Origin: Castellaniella denitrificans | GTDB taxonomy: Bacteria > Pseudomonadota > Gammaproteobacteria > Burkholderiales > Burkholderiaceae_B | DNA: 64,000 bases | Direction of reading: 5' to 3' | Assembly: GCF_027214045.1 (NCBI RefSeq) | Contig: NZ_JAPWHE010000001.1 | Span: forward strand, 310,001 to 374,000 | Shown here: in pieces, positions 18,034 to 37,847 of the stretch | Layout: the number at the start of each line of letters is the position of its first letter | Numbering within the stretch: the first letter of the stretch is position 1 | Position numbers and translations under genes: made by a program | Notes under the pieces: generated by a model | Told to the model about the DNA's origin: nothing | Database searches by the model: none | Seen by the model: only the letters and a program-made list of their open reading frames with translations

Positions 18034-18861
18034 TTATTTGCGCTTGCGGCGAGAGACAATCATATTGTCCGTCCGCTTGTTACGACGGGTCCGGTAGCCC
18101 TTGGCGGGAGTACCCCACGGGCTGACGGGTTCGCGGCCTTCGCCGGTGCGGCCTTCACCGCCGCCATGCGGGTGATCCACCGGGTTCATGGCGACGCCAC
18201 GGACCGTCGGGCGCACACCGCGCCAGCGCACCGCGCCGGCCTTGCCGATCTGGCGCAGGCTGTGGTCGCCGTTGCCGACTTCACCGATGGTGGCGCGGCA
18301 GTCGATGTGGACGCGGCGGACTTCGCCGGAACGCAGGCGGACCTGGGCGTAGACGCCTTCGCGGGCCATCAGCACGGCGGACGCGCCGGCCGAGCGGGCC
18401 AGTTGCGCGCCCTTGCCCGGCTGCATTTCGATGCAGTGGATGGTGGAACCCACCGGAATGGCGCGGATGGGCAGCGTGTTGCCGGCGCGGATCGGCGCTT
18501 CCAGGCCGGAAACGACCGTGGCGCCGACTTCCAGGCCGCGCGGGGCGATGATGTAGCGACGCTCGCCGTCGGCGTAACACAGCAGGGCGATGTGCGCCGT
18601 GCGGTTCGGGTCGTATTCCAGGCGCTCGACGCGGGCGACGATGCCGTCCTTGTTGCGACGGAAATCGACGACGCGATAGTGCTGCTTGTGACCGCCGCCA
18701 CGATGGCGCACGGTGATGTGGCCATTGTTGTTGCGGCCGGAATTGCGCGATTGCGGTTCCAGCAGGGGGGCGTAGCCCGGACCCTTGTGCAGTTCAGGGT
18801 GCACGACCTTGATCATGCCACGGCGACCGGCGGACGTGGGTTTGACTTTTACCAGCGGCAT
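18034..18861 (-). CDS. rplB: 50S ribosomal protein L2
   Basis: A 275-residue protein required for subunit association and peptidyl transfer. The C-terminal [18 protein letters not shown] segment holds the conserved histidine near the catalytic centre. The N-terminal [19 protein letters not shown] segment is also typical. It starts directly after the rplW stop. Confidence 0.98.
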   Translation of the reverse strand: MPLVKVKPTSAGRRGMIKVVHPELHKGPGYAPLLEPQSRNSGRNNNGHITVRHRGGGHKQHYRVVDFRRNKDGIVARVERLEYDPNRTAHIALLCYADGERRYIIAPRGLEVGATVVSGLEAPIRAGNTLPIRAIPVGSTIHCIEMQPGKGAQLARSAGASAVLMAREGVYAQVRLRSGEVRRVHIDCRATIGEVGNGDHSLRQIGKAGAVRWRGVRPTVRGVAMNPVDHPHGGGEGRTGEGREPVSPWGTPAKGYRTRRNKRTDNMIVSRRKRK

Positions 18862-19158
18862 TTAGTTCACCTCCGTAAAGTCGATTTCCTGCCCGGCCTT
18901 GAGCGAGACATAGGCCTTGCGTTCGTTGCGGCGACGACCCATGAAGCGGCCGAAGCGCTTTTCCTTGCCCTTGCGATTGGCAACCTGCACGGATTCGACC
19001 TCGACCTTGAACAGCAGTTCGATGGCGGCCTTGATTTCCGGCTTGGTGGCGTCGGCGACGACGCGGAAAGCGACCTGGTTGTTCTTTTCGGCGATCATCG
19101 TGGACTTTTCGGTCACGACGGGCGCCAGAATGACTTGCATCAGACGTTCGGCATTCAT
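18862..19158 (-). CDS. rplW: 50S ribosomal protein L23
   Basis: A 98-residue protein at the tunnel exit, a docking site for trigger factor and SRP. It contains [22 protein letters not shown] and [21 protein letters not shown], the L23 pattern. Its start overlaps the rplD stop by 4 bases, indicating coupling. Confidence 0.98.
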   Translation of the reverse strand: MNAERLMQVILAPVVTEKSTMIAEKNNQVAFRVVADATKPEIKAAIELLFKVEVESVQVANRKGKEKRFGRFMGRRRNERKAYVSLKAGQEIDFTEVN

Positions 19159-19778
19159 CCCAGCAACTCCTCGAGTTGGGCGATCGCCGGCTTGGTGATC
19201 AGCACTTTCTTGTAGTGGACCAGGGACAGCGGATCGGCGTAGCGCGTTTCGATGACCGCCACGTGGGGCAGGTTGCGCGTCGCGAGATAGACGTTTTCGT
19301 CCAGGGCATCGGTGATGATCAGGACGGGTTCGGCAATGCCCAGATCCTTGAGCTTGGTCGCGGCCAGCTTGGTCTTCGGGGCGTCGAGGGTGAAGCTTTC
19401 GACCACGGCCAGGCGGTCCTCGCGGACCAGCTGCGAGAAGATCGCGCGCAGACCGGCGCGGTACATCTTCTTGTTGACCTTGTGGCTGAAGTTCTCATCC
19501 GGCGAGTTCGGGAAGGCGCGGCCACCCCCACGCCAGATCGGCGAGGAAGTCATCCCGGAACGGGCGCGGCCGGTGCCTTTCTGGCGCCAGGGCTTCTTGG
19601 TGGAGTGCTTGACCGTCTCGCGATTCTTCTGGGCACGGTTGCCCATGCGCGCATTGGCCTGGTAGGCCACGACGATCTGGTGCACCAGGGCTTCGTTGAA
19701 GTCGCGGCCGAAGATTTCGTCGGCGGCGGCCACGGTGGCCGAGGACTGGCCCTGATCATTCAGGAGCTTGAGTTCCAT
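19155..19778 (-). CDS. rplD: 50S ribosomal protein L4
   Basis: A 207-residue protein whose extended loop ([14 protein letters not shown]) reaches the exit tunnel. In E. coli L4 also represses its own S10 operon at the leader upstream of rpsJ. Here rpsJ is separated from rplC by a terminator, so the site of any such feedback is unclear. The stop overlaps the rplW start. Confidence 0.98.
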   Translation of the reverse strand: MELKLLNDQGQSSATVAAADEIFGRDFNEALVHQIVVAYQANARMGNRAQKNRETVKHSTKKPWRQKGTGRARSGMTSSPIWRGGGRAFPNSPDENFSHKVNKKMYRAGLRAIFSQLVREDRLAVVESFTLDAPKTKLAATKLKDLGIAEPVLIITDALDENVYLATRNLPHVAVIETRYADPLSLVHYKKVLITKPAIAQLEELLG

Positions 19779-19780
19779 GA

Positions 19781-20470
19781 TTAGGCTCCTTTCTTGGGCG
19801 TCGCCTTGACGGCGGGGCGCACGACGATGTCGGCGTTCTTGTGGCCGGGGACGGCGCCCTTCACCAGCAGCAGGCCGCGCTCGGCGTCCACACGCACGAT
19901 GTCCAGATTCTGGACGGTGCGGGTGACATCACCCAGGTGGCCCGACATTTTCTTGCCGGGGAAGATGCGGCCCGGATCCTGGGCCTGGCCGATGGAGCCC
20001 GGCACGCGGTGCGAACGCGAGTTGCCGTGCGAAGCGCGCTGCGAACCAAAGTGGTGGCGCTTGATCGTGCCCGCGAAGCCCTTGCCGATGGTGGTGCCGG
20101 TGACGTCGACCTGCTGGCCGGCCTCGAACACGGATTCCACGGCGACCACGGCGCCGGCCGTGAATTCGGCGGCGCGGGCGGGATCCAGGCGGAATTCTTT
20201 CAGGATGGAACCGGCTTCGATGCCGGCCTTGGCGTAGTGGCCGGCCTGGGCCTTGGCCACGCGGGAGGCGCGACGCTCGCCGTAGGCAAGCTGGACCGCC
20301 GCATAGCCGTCGATTTCAGGCGTCTTGACCTGGGCGACGCGGTTGTTGGACACGTCCAGCACCGTGACCGGGACGGACTCGCCTTCCTCGGTGAAGATGC
20401 GGGTCATGCCAACCTTGCGCCCCACGAGCCCGAGCCGCCAGGCGGCGGGCGTAGGTGTCGAATTCGACAT
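19781..20470 (-). CDS. rplC: 50S ribosomal protein L3
   Basis: A 229-residue protein and early 50S assembly initiator. The core [25 protein letters not shown] begins after an N-terminal tail of about 12 residues ([12 protein letters not shown]) absent from E. coli L3. The Gln-methylation region [21 protein letters not shown] is intact. The start at 20470 is supported by GGAG 8 bases upstream; an earlier ATG would add nine residues. It is the first gene after the rpsJ terminator. Confidence 0.97.
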   Translation of the reverse strand: MSNSTPTPAAWRLGLVGRKVGMTRIFTEEGESVPVTVLDVSNNRVAQVKTPEIDGYAAVQLAYGERRASRVAKAQAGHYAKAGIEAGSILKEFRLDPARAAEFTAGAVVAVESVFEAGQQVDVTGTTIGKGFAGTIKRHHFGSQRASHGNSRSHRVPGSIGQAQDPGRIFPGKKMSGHLGDVTRTVQNLDIVRVDAERGLLLVKGAVPGHKNADIVVRPAVKATPKKGA

Positions 20471-20590
20471 TGTTTTCTCCGGGGGGTGTTTCCCCACAGT
20501 TTTCGATCCCGACTGCGATTGGCCGGGGCTGTGATACCCGTCGCCCGCCCTTGACCAAGCAAGATGGACGACGAAGCCCTAAATCTTAAC

Positions 20591-20627
20591 ATGAAAAAAG
20601 CGCCCTGCCTAGATGACAGGGCGCTTT
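20591..20627 (-). terminator. Intrinsic terminator between rpsJ and rplC
   Basis: The 11-bp stem AAAGCGCCCTG (20597-20607) and CAGGGCGCTTT (20617-20627) closes a 9-base loop. On the minus strand it is followed by a run of six T. This canonical Rho-independent signal lies 38 bases after the rpsJ stop. It implies that rplC onwards needs its own promoter in 20471-20596, where I see only a weak candidate (TTGGTC, 16 bases, TATCAC). Confidence 0.85.
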
Positions 20628-20664
20628 CGTCCGAACGGGCCGCATACGTTGGCCCGGGCGGGGA

Positions 20665-20976
20665 TTACTGCAGGGCGATCTCGACGTCCACGCCGGCCGG
20701 CAGATCCAGACGCATCAGGGCGTCCACAGTCTTGTCGGTGGGATCGACGATGTCCATCAGGCGCTGGTGCGTGCGCATCTCGAACTGATCGCGCGAGGTC
20801 TTGTTGACGTGCGGCGAACGCAGCACATCGTAACGACGGATGCGCGTGGGCAGCGGCACGGGACCACGAACCACGGCGCCGGTGCGCTTGGCCGTATCGA
20901 CGATCTCGGCGGCGGACTGGTCGATCAGCTTGTAGTCGAATGCCTTCAGGCGGATGCGGATTTTCTGGCTTTTCAT
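20665..20976 (-). CDS. rpsJ: 30S ribosomal protein S10 (NusE)
   Basis: A 103-residue 30S head protein that also links NusG and NusB in antitermination. It starts [19 protein letters not shown] and contains [22 protein letters not shown], the S10 signature. The start at 20976 was chosen over an upstream ATG because the family begins here. It follows tuf by 54 bases and is cut off from rplC by a terminator, so it belongs to the str-type transcript. Confidence 0.98.
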   Translation of the reverse strand: MKSQKIRIRLKAFDYKLIDQSAAEIVDTAKRTGAVVRGPVPLPTRIRRYDVLRSPHVNKTSRDQFEMRTHQRLMDIVDPTDKTVDALMRLDLPAGVDVEIALQ

Positions 20977-21030
20977 GGGAATCCCTAAAGAACGAGAGGG
21001 GCGGGGGGAATCCCCCCGCCGATCCATCAA

Positions 21031-22221
<1,191 letters not shown>

Positions 22222-22285
22222 GATGTATCCCGTATTTCCTAGGAAATGAAAAGTGGTTGCCCGGCCATGCCGGCCGGGCCGTGTG

Positions 22286-24388
22286 TTACTTGCCGCGAGC
22301 GGCGATGACTTCGTCGGCGACGTTGCGCGGCGCCTCGGCGTACTGCTTGAATTCCATCGTGTAGGTGGCGCGACCCTGGGTCTGCGAACGCAGGCTGGTC
22401 GCGTAACCGAACATCTCGGCCAGGGGCACTTCGGCCTTGATGGTCTTGCCGCCGCCCGGGATGTCGTCCATGCCCTGGACCATGCCGCGACGGGACGACA
22501 GGTCGCCCATCACCGTGCCGGCGTAGTCTTCCGGGGTTTCGACTTCGACGTGCATCATGGGCTCGAGCAGGACCGGGTTGGCCTTGCGCATGCCGTCCTT
22601 GAACGCCATCGAAGCCGCCATGCGGAACGCGTTTTCGTTCGAGTCCACATCGTGGTACGAACCGAAGAACAGCGTGACCTTGACGTCCACGACCGGATAG
22701 CCGGCCACCACGCCCGCAGGCAGGGTTTCCTGGATGCCCTTGTCCACCGCGGGGATGAACTCGCGCGGCACCACGCCGCCCTTGATGGCGTCGACGAATT
22801 CGTAGCCGCCGCCCGCTTCCAGGGGTTCGAGCTTGAGCACGACGTGGCCGTACTGGCCGCGGCCGCCGGACTGCTTGACGAACTTGCCTTCGATTTCCTC
22901 GCAGGTCTTGCGGATCGTTTCGCGGTAGGCGACCTGGGGTTTGCCGACATTGGCCTCGACGCCGAATTCACGCTTCATGCGATCGACCAGCACTTCGAGG
23001 TGGAGTTCGCCCATCCCGGAGATGATGGTCTGGCCGGATTCTTCGTCGCTGCGCACGCGGAAGGACGGATCCTCGGCAGCCAGGCGCGACAGGGCGATGC
23101 CCATCTTTTCCTGGTCGGCCTTGGACTTGGGTTCCACGGCCTGGGAGATCACGGGCTCGGGGAATTCCATCTTTTCCAGCAGGATGTGGTCGCCCACGTC
23201 GCACAGGGTTTCGCCGGTGGTGACTTCCTTCAGGCCCACGACGGCCGCGATGTCGCCCGCCACCACTTCCTTGATTTCGGCGCGGTTGTTGGCGTGCATC
23301 TGCAGGATGCGGCCGATGCGTTCTTTCTTGCCCTTGATCGGGTTGTAGACGGTGTCGCCGGAGGTCAGCACGCCCGAATACACGCGAATGAAGGTCAGCT
23401 GGCCCACGAACGGGTCGGTCATCAGCTTGAACGCCAGGGCGGACAGCTTTTCCTTGTCGTCGGCCTTGCGGCTGATTTCGTTGCCTTCGTCGTCCGTACC
23501 CTGAACCGGGGGGATGTCCACCGGAGAGGGCAGATAGTCGATGACGGCATCCAGCATGCGCTGCACGCCCTTGTTCTTGAAGGCGGTGCCGCACAGCATG
23601 GGCTGGATTTCGCAGGCAATCGTGCGCAGGCGGATGCCCTTGTCGATTTCCTGCTCGGTCAGCGAGCCGGTTTCGAGGTACTTGTTCATCAGTTCCTCGT
23701 TGGCCTCGGCGGCCGATTCCATCAGCTTTTCATGCCATTCGTTGGCGCTGTCCACGAGTTCGGCCGGGATGTCCTGGTATTCGAATTTCGTGCCCTGGGA
23801 GGCTTCGTCCCAGATGATGGCCTTCATCTTGGTCAGGTCGATGACGCCCTGGAAGTTGTCTTCCGCGCCGATGGGGATGACGATGGGCACGGGGTTGGCC
23901 TTCAGGCGCAGCTTGAGCTGATCGTAGACCTTGAAGAAGTTCGCGCCGGTGCGGTCCATCTTGTTGACGAAGGCCAGGCGGGGCACGCCGTACTTGTTGG
24001 CCTGGCGCCACACGGTCTCGGACTGCGGCTGCACGCCACCCACGGCGCAATACACCATGCAGGCGCCGTCGAGCACACGCATGGAGCGTTCGACTTCGAT
24101 GGTGAAGTCGACGTGGCCCGGGGTGTCGATGATGTTGACGCGGTGTTCGGGGTACTGGTGCTCCATCCCGCTCCAGAAGGCCGTGGTGGCCGCCGACGTG
24201 ATGGTGATGCCGCGTTCCTGTTCCTGTTCCATCCAGTCCATGGTGGCCGCGCCTTCATGGACTTCGCCAATCTTGTGGTTGACGCCGGTATAGAACAGGA
24301 TGCGCTCGGTGGTGGTGGTCTTCCCTGCGTCGATGTGCGCGGAAATACCGATGTTGCGATAGCGCTCGATGGGTGTTTTGCGGGCCAT
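22286..24388 (-). CDS. fusA: Elongation factor G
   Basis: The translocation GTPase, 700 residues. G1 is [13 protein letters not shown]3 DTPGHVDF and G4 NKMDR. The domain IV tip region with GGRGQYGHV is present. It is the single canonical EF-G in this window, in the order rpsL-rpsG-fusA-tuf. Confidence 0.98.
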   Translation of the reverse strand: MARKTPIERYRNIGISAHIDAGKTTTTERILFYTGVNHKIGEVHEGAATMDWMEQEQERGITITSAATTAFWSGMEHQYPEHRVNIIDTPGHVDFTIEVERSMRVLDGACMVYCAVGGVQPQSETVWRQANKYGVPRLAFVNKMDRTGANFFKVYDQLKLRLKANPVPIVIPIGAEDNFQGVIDLTKMKAIIWDEASQGTKFEYQDIPAELVDSANEWHEKLMESAAEANEELMNKYLETGSLTEQEIDKGIRLRTIACEIQPMLCGTAFKNKGVQRMLDAVIDYLPSPVDIPPVQGTDDEGNEISRKADDKEKLSALAFKLMTDPFVGQLTFIRVYSGVLTSGDTVYNPIKGKKERIGRILQMHANNRAEIKEVVAGDIAAVVGLKEVTTGETLCDVGDHILLEKMEFPEPVISQAVEPKSKADQEKMGIALSRLAAEDPSFRVRSDEESGQTIISGMGELHLEVLVDRMKREFGVEANVGKPQVAYRETIRKTCEEIEGKFVKQSGGRGQYGHVVLKLEPLEAGGGYEFVDAIKGGVVPREFIPAVDKGIQETLPAGVVAGYPVVDVKVTLFFGSYHDVDSNENAFRMAASMAFKDGMRKANPVLLEPMMHVEVETPEDYAGTVMGDLSSRRGMVQGMDDIPGGGKTIKAEVPLAEMFGYATSLRSQTQGRATYTMEFKQYAEAPRNVADEVIAARGK

Positions 24389-24418
24389 GATGTGTTTCCT
24401 GGTGATTGACCGGCTGGA

Positions 24419-24889
24419 TTACCAGCGGAAGTGGCTGAAGGCCTTGTTGGCCTCGGCCATCTTGTGGGTGTCCTCGCGCTTCTTCATGGCGCCGCCGCGG
24501 CCTTCGGCGGCATCCATCAGTTCGCCCGCGAGACGCAGGTCCATCGACTTCTCGCCGCGCTTCTTCGCGGCTTCGCGCAGCCAGCGCATGGCCAGGGCCA
24601 GGCGGCGCACGGGGCGCACTTCGACCGGCACCTGGTAGTTGGCACCGCCGACGCGACGGGACTTGACTTCGACCACCGGCTTGATGTTGTTAATGGCGGT
24701 GTTGAAGACTTCGATGGGTTCCTTCCCGGTCTTGGCCTGGATCTGGTCCAAGGCGCCGTACACGATGCGTTCCGCCACGGCTTTCTTGCCGGACAGCATG
24801 ACGACGTTCATGAACTTGGCCAGCTCGACACTGCCAAATTTGGGATCGGGGAGGATTTCACGTTTCGGTACTTCGCGACGACGAGGCAT
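24419..24889 (-). CDS. rpsG: 30S ribosomal protein S7
   Basis: A 156-residue head-assembly initiator that contacts the E site. It starts [20 protein letters not shown] and contains [21 protein letters not shown] and [13 protein letters not shown], the S7 pattern. GGAAAC upstream supports the start at 24889; an earlier ATG would add 22 atypical residues. The 141-base gap to rpsL is where E. coli has S7 feedback control. Confidence 0.98.
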   Translation of the reverse strand: MPRRREVPKREILPDPKFGSVELAKFMNVVMLSGKKAVAERIVYGALDQIQAKTGKEPIEVFNTAINNIKPVVEVKSRRVGGANYQVPVEVRPVRRLALAMRWLREAAKKRGEKSMDLRLAGELMDAAEGRGGAMKKREDTHKMAEANKAFSHFRW

Positions 24890-25030
24890 TTCTGTTTCCT
24901 TGTGACGATTCAGTTGAGCCGCCTGTGCGGCCACGGCTTCCATCCGGAGAGCCACTTACGTGCCACAGCGCCATGGCTGCGGCTGCACGGCCGATCTGGG
25001 ACGATCGGAGACTGCTGACAAACGGGGGGA

Positions 25031-25405
25031 TTACTTCTTGGGGCGCTTGGCACCGTACTTGGAACGGGCCTGTTTGCGATCCTTGACGCCCTGCAGGTCC
25101 AGGGAGCCGCGGACGATGTGGTAGCGCACACCGGGAAGATCCTTCACACGGCCGCCACGCACCAGGACCACCGAGTGTTCCTGGAGATTGTGGCCTTCGC
25201 CGCCGATGTAGGAGATGACCTCGTAGCCGTTGGTCAGGCGCACTTTGGCGACCTTTCGCAGGGCGGAGTTCGGCTTCTTCGGGGTGGTGGTGTAGACACG
25301 GGTGCAGACGCCGCGACGCTGGGGGCAGTTATCCAGCGCCGGGCTCTTGCTGCTCTCGCGACTGACTTGGCGCGGCTTGCGCAGCAGTTGAGCAATGGTA
25401 GGCAT
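25031..25405 (-). CDS. rpsL: 30S ribosomal protein S12
   Basis: The decoding-centre protein, 124 residues. It contains [20 protein letters not shown] and [16 protein letters not shown]. Lys43 and Lys88, the classic streptomycin-resistance positions, are wild type, so no ribosomal streptomycin resistance is predicted from this gene. It is the first gene of the str operon. The ATG at 25405 matches the family start; an upstream extension of 66 codons is not S12-like. Confidence 0.98.
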   Translation of the reverse strand: MPTIAQLLRKPRQVSRESSKSPALDNCPQRRGVCTRVYTTTPKKPNSALRKVAKVRLTNGYEVISYIGGEGHNLQEHSVVLVRGGRVKDLPGVRYHIVRGSLDLQGVKDRKQARSKYGAKRPKK

Positions 25406-25780
25406 GACCTTTACGCATCCTTTGTACTTGCGTACGTTTACGTCGATATTCAGAGTGCCCGGGCCTGCCTGGCCGCGCGAGGCGGCGGGGGCATTTTCAG
25501 GCGGTGTGCGCAAAATCCGCCTGAAACGAATGACGTAAAGAGCGGGTCTTGCACAGTGAAGGCGATGCCTTCGGGGTGTTGCAGGGGCGATAAAACCAGG
25601 CACAAGACCGGCGGCGCATACCGCGACCAGATGCCATTAACCCAGCAAGCCAGGAAGTTTAGCATGATTTGTTCATGCGGAGCAAAGAGTTATTGGCCCC
25701 GCCACGCAAGCCGCCGCCGGGCTCAAGCTCCGGACTTTTCCGTACTATCATGAGCGTTTGCATCAATCCCCCGCCCCCCC
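25406..25780. promoter_or_regulatory. Divergent promoter region of str operon and aroQ
   Basis: This 375-base gap has no convincing gene. On the minus strand a candidate sigma-70 promoter has -35 TTGCTC (25680-25685) and -10 TAAACT (25656-25661), 18 bases apart, which would give rpsL a leader of about 245 nt. On the plus strand only a -10-like TACTAT (25743-25748) precedes aroQ. Confidence 0.45.
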
Positions 25781-26236
25781 ATGAACGTCCTCGTCCTGCA
25801 CGGCATCAACCTGAACATGTTCGGCCAGCGCGACCCGGCCCAGTACGGCTCGCTCACCCTGGCGCAGATCGATGCGCGCCTGCAGGCGCTGGGCAGGGAA
25901 CTGGGCGCCGGGCTCGCCTGCTTTCAGACCAACCATGAAGGCGAAATGGTCGAGCGCATCCACCGCGCCCACACCGATGGCACCGACGCGGTGCTGATCA
26001 ACGCCGGCGCCTGGACGCACTACAGCTACGGCATCCGCGACGCCATCGCCGTCCTGCGGATCCCCGTCATCGAGGTGCACATGTCCAATATCCACGCGCG
26101 CGAGGCCTTCCGCCATGAGTCAGTGCTGGCCTCCGTGGTGCGCGGCCAGATCTGCGGCTTCGGCGTCCACAGTTACCTGCTGGGCCTACGGGCCGCGGTG
26201 GACATGGCGGCGCCAGGCGGCGGCGCCATGGCGTAA
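25781..26236 (+). CDS. aroQ: Type II 3-dehydroquinate dehydratase
   Basis: The enzyme converts 3-dehydroquinate to 3-dehydroshikimate (shikimate pathway). Its 151 residues match the dodecameric type II family. Motifs seen: LHGINLNMFGQRDP (usual form GPNLN, here INLN), QTNHEGEMVERIH, INAGAWTHYSYGIRDAI, and EVHMSNIHAREAFRH with the catalytic-region histidine. The usual INPAA is INAGA. These substitutions are mild, so activity is likely, but a specialised paralogue is possible. aroE lies nearby on the other strand. Confidence 0.88.
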   Translation: MNVLVLHGINLNMFGQRDPAQYGSLTLAQIDARLQALGRELGAGLACFQTNHEGEMVERIHRAHTDGTDAVLINAGAWTHYSYGIRDAIAVLRIPVIEVHMSNIHAREAFRHESVLASVVRGQICGFGVHSYLLGLRAAVDMAAPGGGAMA

Positions 26237-27094
26237 CAAAGGTCCGGACGACAGCAGCAATCCTCCCGTCGCGATAATCAGCATGCCCAGCCAGGTCATG
26301 GCGTCGGGCACATTGGAAAAAGCCAGCCAGCCCAGCAGGGTCGCCCAGAAGATCTGGGTGTAACCGTACGGTCCCAGCGTCGTGGCCGGCGCGTGCAGCA
26401 GCGCATGGGTCATGATCAGATGCCCCAGCGCGGCCACCGTGCCCAGCCCGATCACCAGCGTCAGGTCAGTCCAGGCCATGGGCGCCCAGTCGGCGATCCC
26501 CCAGGGCGCCAGGACCAGGGCGCCGATCAGACCGGTGTACAGATTGCTGGTGGCGGGATGCTCGGAACTGCGCGAGGCGCGGGTGACGAGCTGATAACAC
26601 GCGTTGCAGACGGCCGAGCCGATCGGAAACAGGATCGCCCAGGTCAGCAGGCCGCCTCCCGGCCGGGCGATGATCAGCACGCCCGCGAAACCGCAGGCCA
26701 CGGCGACCCAGTCCAGGCGCCGGGCTTTTTCCTTCAGCACCAGGCCGGACAGCAGCGTCATGATGACCGGCGCCATGAAGACGATGGCGGTGGTCTCGGC
26801 CAGGGGAAGCCGCGCCAGGCCATTGATCACCATCACACTGCCGCAGCACAGGCACAGGCCGCGAAACAGCTGGATACCGTAGCGATGGGCGTGAAACAGG
26901 CTGCGGCCCATGCGCGGCTGGAAGATCAGGAAGACGGCCAGCGCCTGAGCCATGTAGCGGACCCAGACGATCTGGGTCACCGGGTAACCAGCCGTCAGGT
27001 ATTTGGTGCCCGTGTCCAGGCACGAAAAAAACAGGCTGGCCACGCACATGAGCAGTGGTCCCAGCCAGACCCCCGAGGGGCGATCCGCATCCAT
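26186..27094 (-). CDS. EamA/DMT-superfamily transporter
   Basis: The protein has 302 residues with about ten hydrophobic segments forming two EamA repeats; the first starts at GVWLGPLLMCVASLFFSC. Members export metabolites or amino acids across the inner membrane; the substrate cannot be read from the sequence. The 3' end overlaps the convergent aroQ by 51 bases. The start at 27094 is 4 bases after the aroE stop, so it is probably co-transcribed with aroE. Confidence 0.85.
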   Translation of the reverse strand: MDADRPSGVWLGPLLMCVASLFFSCLDTGTKYLTAGYPVTQIVWVRYMAQALAVFLIFQPRMGRSLFHAHRYGIQLFRGLCLCCGSVMVINGLARLPLAETTAIVFMAPVIMTLLSGLVLKEKARRLDWVAVACGFAGVLIIARPGGGLLTWAILFPIGSAVCNACYQLVTRASRSSEHPATSNLYTGLIGALVLAPWGIADWAPMAWTDLTLVIGLGTVAALGHLIMTHALLHAPATTLGPYGYTQIFWATLLGWLAFSNVPDAMTWLGMLIIATGGLLLSSGPLLRHGAAAWRRHVHRGP

Positions 27095-27098
27095 GGGG

Positions 27099-27911
27099 TT
27101 AGGCCGGTCTGAGCCGCTCCAGGACGGGTCGCACGTCGGGTAGCACGCCGCGCCAGACGCGGTAGGATTCGGCCGCCTGGCCAACCAGCATGCCCAGGCC
27201 GTCGACCACGCGGGAGGCACCCCGATCGCGGGCCTGACGCATGAAAGGGGTGTCCCCGCCGTAGGCCAGGTCGTAGGCCAGACCGCCGGTCGCCACCCGG
27301 TAATCCACTGCGGGCGCCTCGCCGGCGTTCAGGCCGGCGGAGGTCGCATGAATGACCACATCGTACTCGCGCCCGCCGGCCGCGCTCAGCGGCCCGCCCT
27401 GGATGCGTCCCCAGGGCGCCATCGCGTCGGCCAGGTCACGGGCGCGATCGGCGGTGCGATTGACCACCAGCACATCGGCAGGACGGGCCCGCAGCAGCGG
27501 CAGCAAAATGCCGCGCGCCGCGCCGCCGGCGCCGATCACGAGCACCCGGCGCCCGGCCAGGGACACGCCCAGCCGGTCCTGGATGTCCCCGACCAGTCCG
27601 ACCCCATCGGTGTTGTCGCCCAGGATACCCTCGGGGCCGAATTTGAGCGTGTTGACGGCCCCCGCCGCCCGCGCGCGCTCGGTCAGCGTGTCGGCCAATC
27701 CGGCGGCCTCCAGCTTGAATGGCGCGGTGACGTTCATGCCGCGCCCGCCGGCGGCGATGAAATCCAGCACGGTCTCGCGGAACGCGTCCGGCGCGGCCAG
27801 GATGGCGTCATAGCGAAGATCGTGGCCGCACTGGCGCGCGAACGCCGCGTGCAGCAGCGGCGACTTCGATTGGGCGATGGGGTTGCCGATGACGGCGTAG
27901 CGATCAGTCAT
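27099..27911 (-). CDS. aroE: Shikimate dehydrogenase
   Basis: The enzyme reduces 3-dehydroshikimate to shikimate with NADPH. It has 270 residues. The substrate-binding segment is VIGNPIAQSKSPLLH, the catalytic lysine lies in GMNVTAPFK, and the NADP motif is VIGAGGAARG followed by VVNRT. The start at 27911 matches the family N-terminus. It pairs functionally with aroQ. Confidence 0.95.
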   Translation of the reverse strand: MTDRYAVIGNPIAQSKSPLLHAAFARQCGHDLRYDAILAAPDAFRETVLDFIAAGGRGMNVTAPFKLEAAGLADTLTERARAAGAVNTLKFGPEGILGDNTDGVGLVGDIQDRLGVSLAGRRVLVIGAGGAARGILLPLLRARPADVLVVNRTADRARDLADAMAPWGRIQGGPLSAAGGREYDVVIHATSAGLNAGEAPAVDYRVATGGLAYDLAYGGDTPFMRQARDRGASRVVDGLGMLVGQAAESYRVWRGVLPDVRPVLERLRPA

Positions 27912-27977
27912 ATGATGTCCAGTCGAGACAACCGAGACTATAGAACAGGAAAGCGCCACCCGGGCTGGCGCCCAGGC

Positions 27978-28010
27978 AAAAAAAATCCGCCCCGCCTGGC
28001 GGCGGAGCGG
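27978..28010 (-). terminator. Intrinsic terminator after rpoC
   Basis: On the minus strand a 10-bp stem (28001-28010 with 27987-27996, one G-T pair) and a 4-base loop are followed by one A and eight T (27978-27985). It lies about 50 bases past the rpoC stop and is the strongest intrinsic terminator in the window. It ends the secE-to-rpoC transcription unit. Confidence 0.92.
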
Positions 28011-28061
28011 AATCCGGAAAGGCATGCCGCGAGCGGGCGGCCAGGCCGCCCGCCGCCGCGA

Positions 28062-36436
<8,375 letters not shown>

Positions 36437-36552
36437 GAGCACTCCGACTCGAGGGTTGCTTAGGCCGTCAACCACGGCCATGGTTTACGACTCCGGAAAA
36501 CCCGGCTCTGCGTGACGCGGCAGGGCATCGAACGCGGGTTTTCTGGAAACGC

Positions 36553-36589
36553 AAAAGCCCGGGAGGCTTTGGAAAGCGCCGAACGGGCC
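36553..36589 (-). terminator. Partial terminator/attenuator between rplL and rpoB
   Basis: On the minus strand CGGGC (584-588 of this kilobase) pairs with GCCCG (557-561), with an inner GCTTT/AAAGC stem, followed by a short TTTT. In E. coli the rplL-rpoB gap carries a partial terminator that sets the ribosomal-protein to polymerase ratio. This weak hairpin could play the same part. Confidence 0.4.
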
Positions 36590-36641
36590 TGAAACAGGGG
36601 TCCGACGCTTCCCCGGGCTTCCCGGGCGCGGCGACGCGGTC

Positions 36642-37022
36642 TTACTTGAGTTCGACCTTGGCGCCGGCTTCTTCCAGCTTCTTCTTCGCGTCTTCGGCCG
36701 TGGCCTTGTCCGCGCCTTCCTTGACGGGCTTCGGCGCGCCGTCGACCAGGTCCTTGGCTTCCTTCAGGCCCAGGCCGGTGATTTCGCGCACGGCCTTGAT
36801 GACGTTGACCTTGTTGGCGCCGACTTCGGCCAGGACGACCGTGAACTCGGTCTGCTCTTCAGCGGCGGCGGCAGCGCCACCGGCGGCCGGGGCGGCGGCC
36901 ACGGCGACAGCGGCCGCAGCGGCGGACACGCCGAACTTCTCTTCCATTTCCTTGATCAGCTCGGACAGTTCGAGCACGCTCATGGCGGCGATCGCGTCCA
37001 GGATTTCAGCTTTAGTTGCCAT
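36642..37022 (-). CDS. rplL: 50S ribosomal protein L7/L12
   Basis: The 126-residue stalk protein that recruits translational GTPases. An N-terminal dimerisation helix and an Ala-rich hinge (about residues 36-56) precede the C-terminal domain with [33 protein letters not shown]-like sequence, seen here as [20 protein letters not shown]. It follows rplJ by 75 bases. Confidence 0.98.
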   Translation of the reverse strand: MATKAEILDAIAAMSVLELSELIKEMEEKFGVSAAAAAVAVAAAPAAGGAAAAAEEQTEFTVVLAEVGANKVNVIKAVREITGLGLKEAKDLVDGAPKPVKEGADKATAEDAKKKLEEAGAKVELK

Positions 37023-37097
37023 TTTTAGAACTCCAGATAATTGAATAAGCCAGGTTTGGTTGTCGCTTCCAGCAACGAAGGGATGCCGGCGGACCGC

Positions 37098-37622
37098 TTA
37101 CGCGGCCTGCTTCTGGTCGCGGACGGCCGCCAGGCCGCGCACGAACTTCGTGGGCACTTCGTTGAGCGTACGCACAAACTGAGCGATGGGCGCCTGCATG
37201 GTGCCCAGCAGCTTCGACAGCAATTCCTCGCGGGACGGCATGGTGGCCAGGGCCTTGACGCCATCCTGGCTCAGCAGGCTGTTGGGCAGGGCCCCGCCTG
37301 TGATGACCAGCTTGTCATTGCTTTTCGCGAAATCGGACAGGACCTTGGCGGCCGCCACCGGGTCGGCGCTGATCCCATAGATCAACGGACCGGTGAGCTG
37401 AGCGGACAGACCCTCGAAGGGGGTGCCGGCCAGCGCGCGGCGCACCAGCGTGTTTTTCAACACGCGCAGGTACACGCCCGATTCACGCGCAGTCTTGCGC
37501 AATACGGTTACGGAGGCGACGTCCAGACCACGGTACTCGGCGACGATGATCGATTGGGCGCGACCGACTTCGGCCGAGACTTCCTCGATGACCACCGCCT
37601 TTTCTTGGCGATTGAGACTCAT
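37098..37622 (-). CDS. rplJ: 50S ribosomal protein L10
   Basis: The 174-residue base of the L7/L12 stalk. It starts [15 protein letters not shown], contains [17 protein letters not shown] and [11 protein letters not shown], and has a C-terminal helix that binds L12 dimers. In many bacteria the L10-L12 complex represses its own message through the leader just upstream. The start at 37622 is the family start. Confidence 0.98.
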   Translation of the reverse strand: MSLNRQEKAVVIEEVSAEVGRAQSIIVAEYRGLDVASVTVLRKTARESGVYLRVLKNTLVRRALAGTPFEGLSAQLTGPLIYGISADPVAAAKVLSDFAKSNDKLVITGGALPNSLLSQDGVKALATMPSREELLSKLLGTMQAPIAQFVRTLNEVPTKFVRGLAAVRDQKQAA

Positions 37623-37847
37623 GGTTGAACACTCCATCTAACGACGCCGGGGAAACCCCCGGCATCAACCGAATGCGGCGCGCCTGGTCGAGTTCATGAA
37701 TGAATTCTTCCTGGGCGCCGTCTACGCTGGATCCGGCGATACGGCCCGGGATTAAGCGTCACGCCAGGGGCGATCGGCTCCAGCGGTCTTTGACAGCGGC
37801 GCCCGGTCCGAGGAACGGGCGCAGCCCAAAGTTCTTGTTGGCTGGCC
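37623..37847 (-). promoter_or_regulatory. rplJ leader, likely L10 autoregulatory region
   Basis: This 225-base gap between rplA and rplJ has no gene. Its position and length match the L10 leader known in proteobacteria. A strong hairpin, GCCGGGG/CCCCGGC with an AAAC loop (37646-37663), sits close to the rplJ ribosome site. A covariance search for the L10 leader would be needed to confirm it. Confidence 0.5.

Noticed and set aside
22253-24409. 718-codon plus-strand frame opposite fusA
   Set aside because: It is the antisense shadow of fusA; the composition is typical of such frames and it has no ribosome site.
25781-26236. Altered GINLN/INAGA motifs as evidence for an inactive AroQ
   Set aside because: The histidine, arginine and NHEGE motifs are intact; the changes seem tolerable, so I kept the enzyme call with slightly lower confidence.
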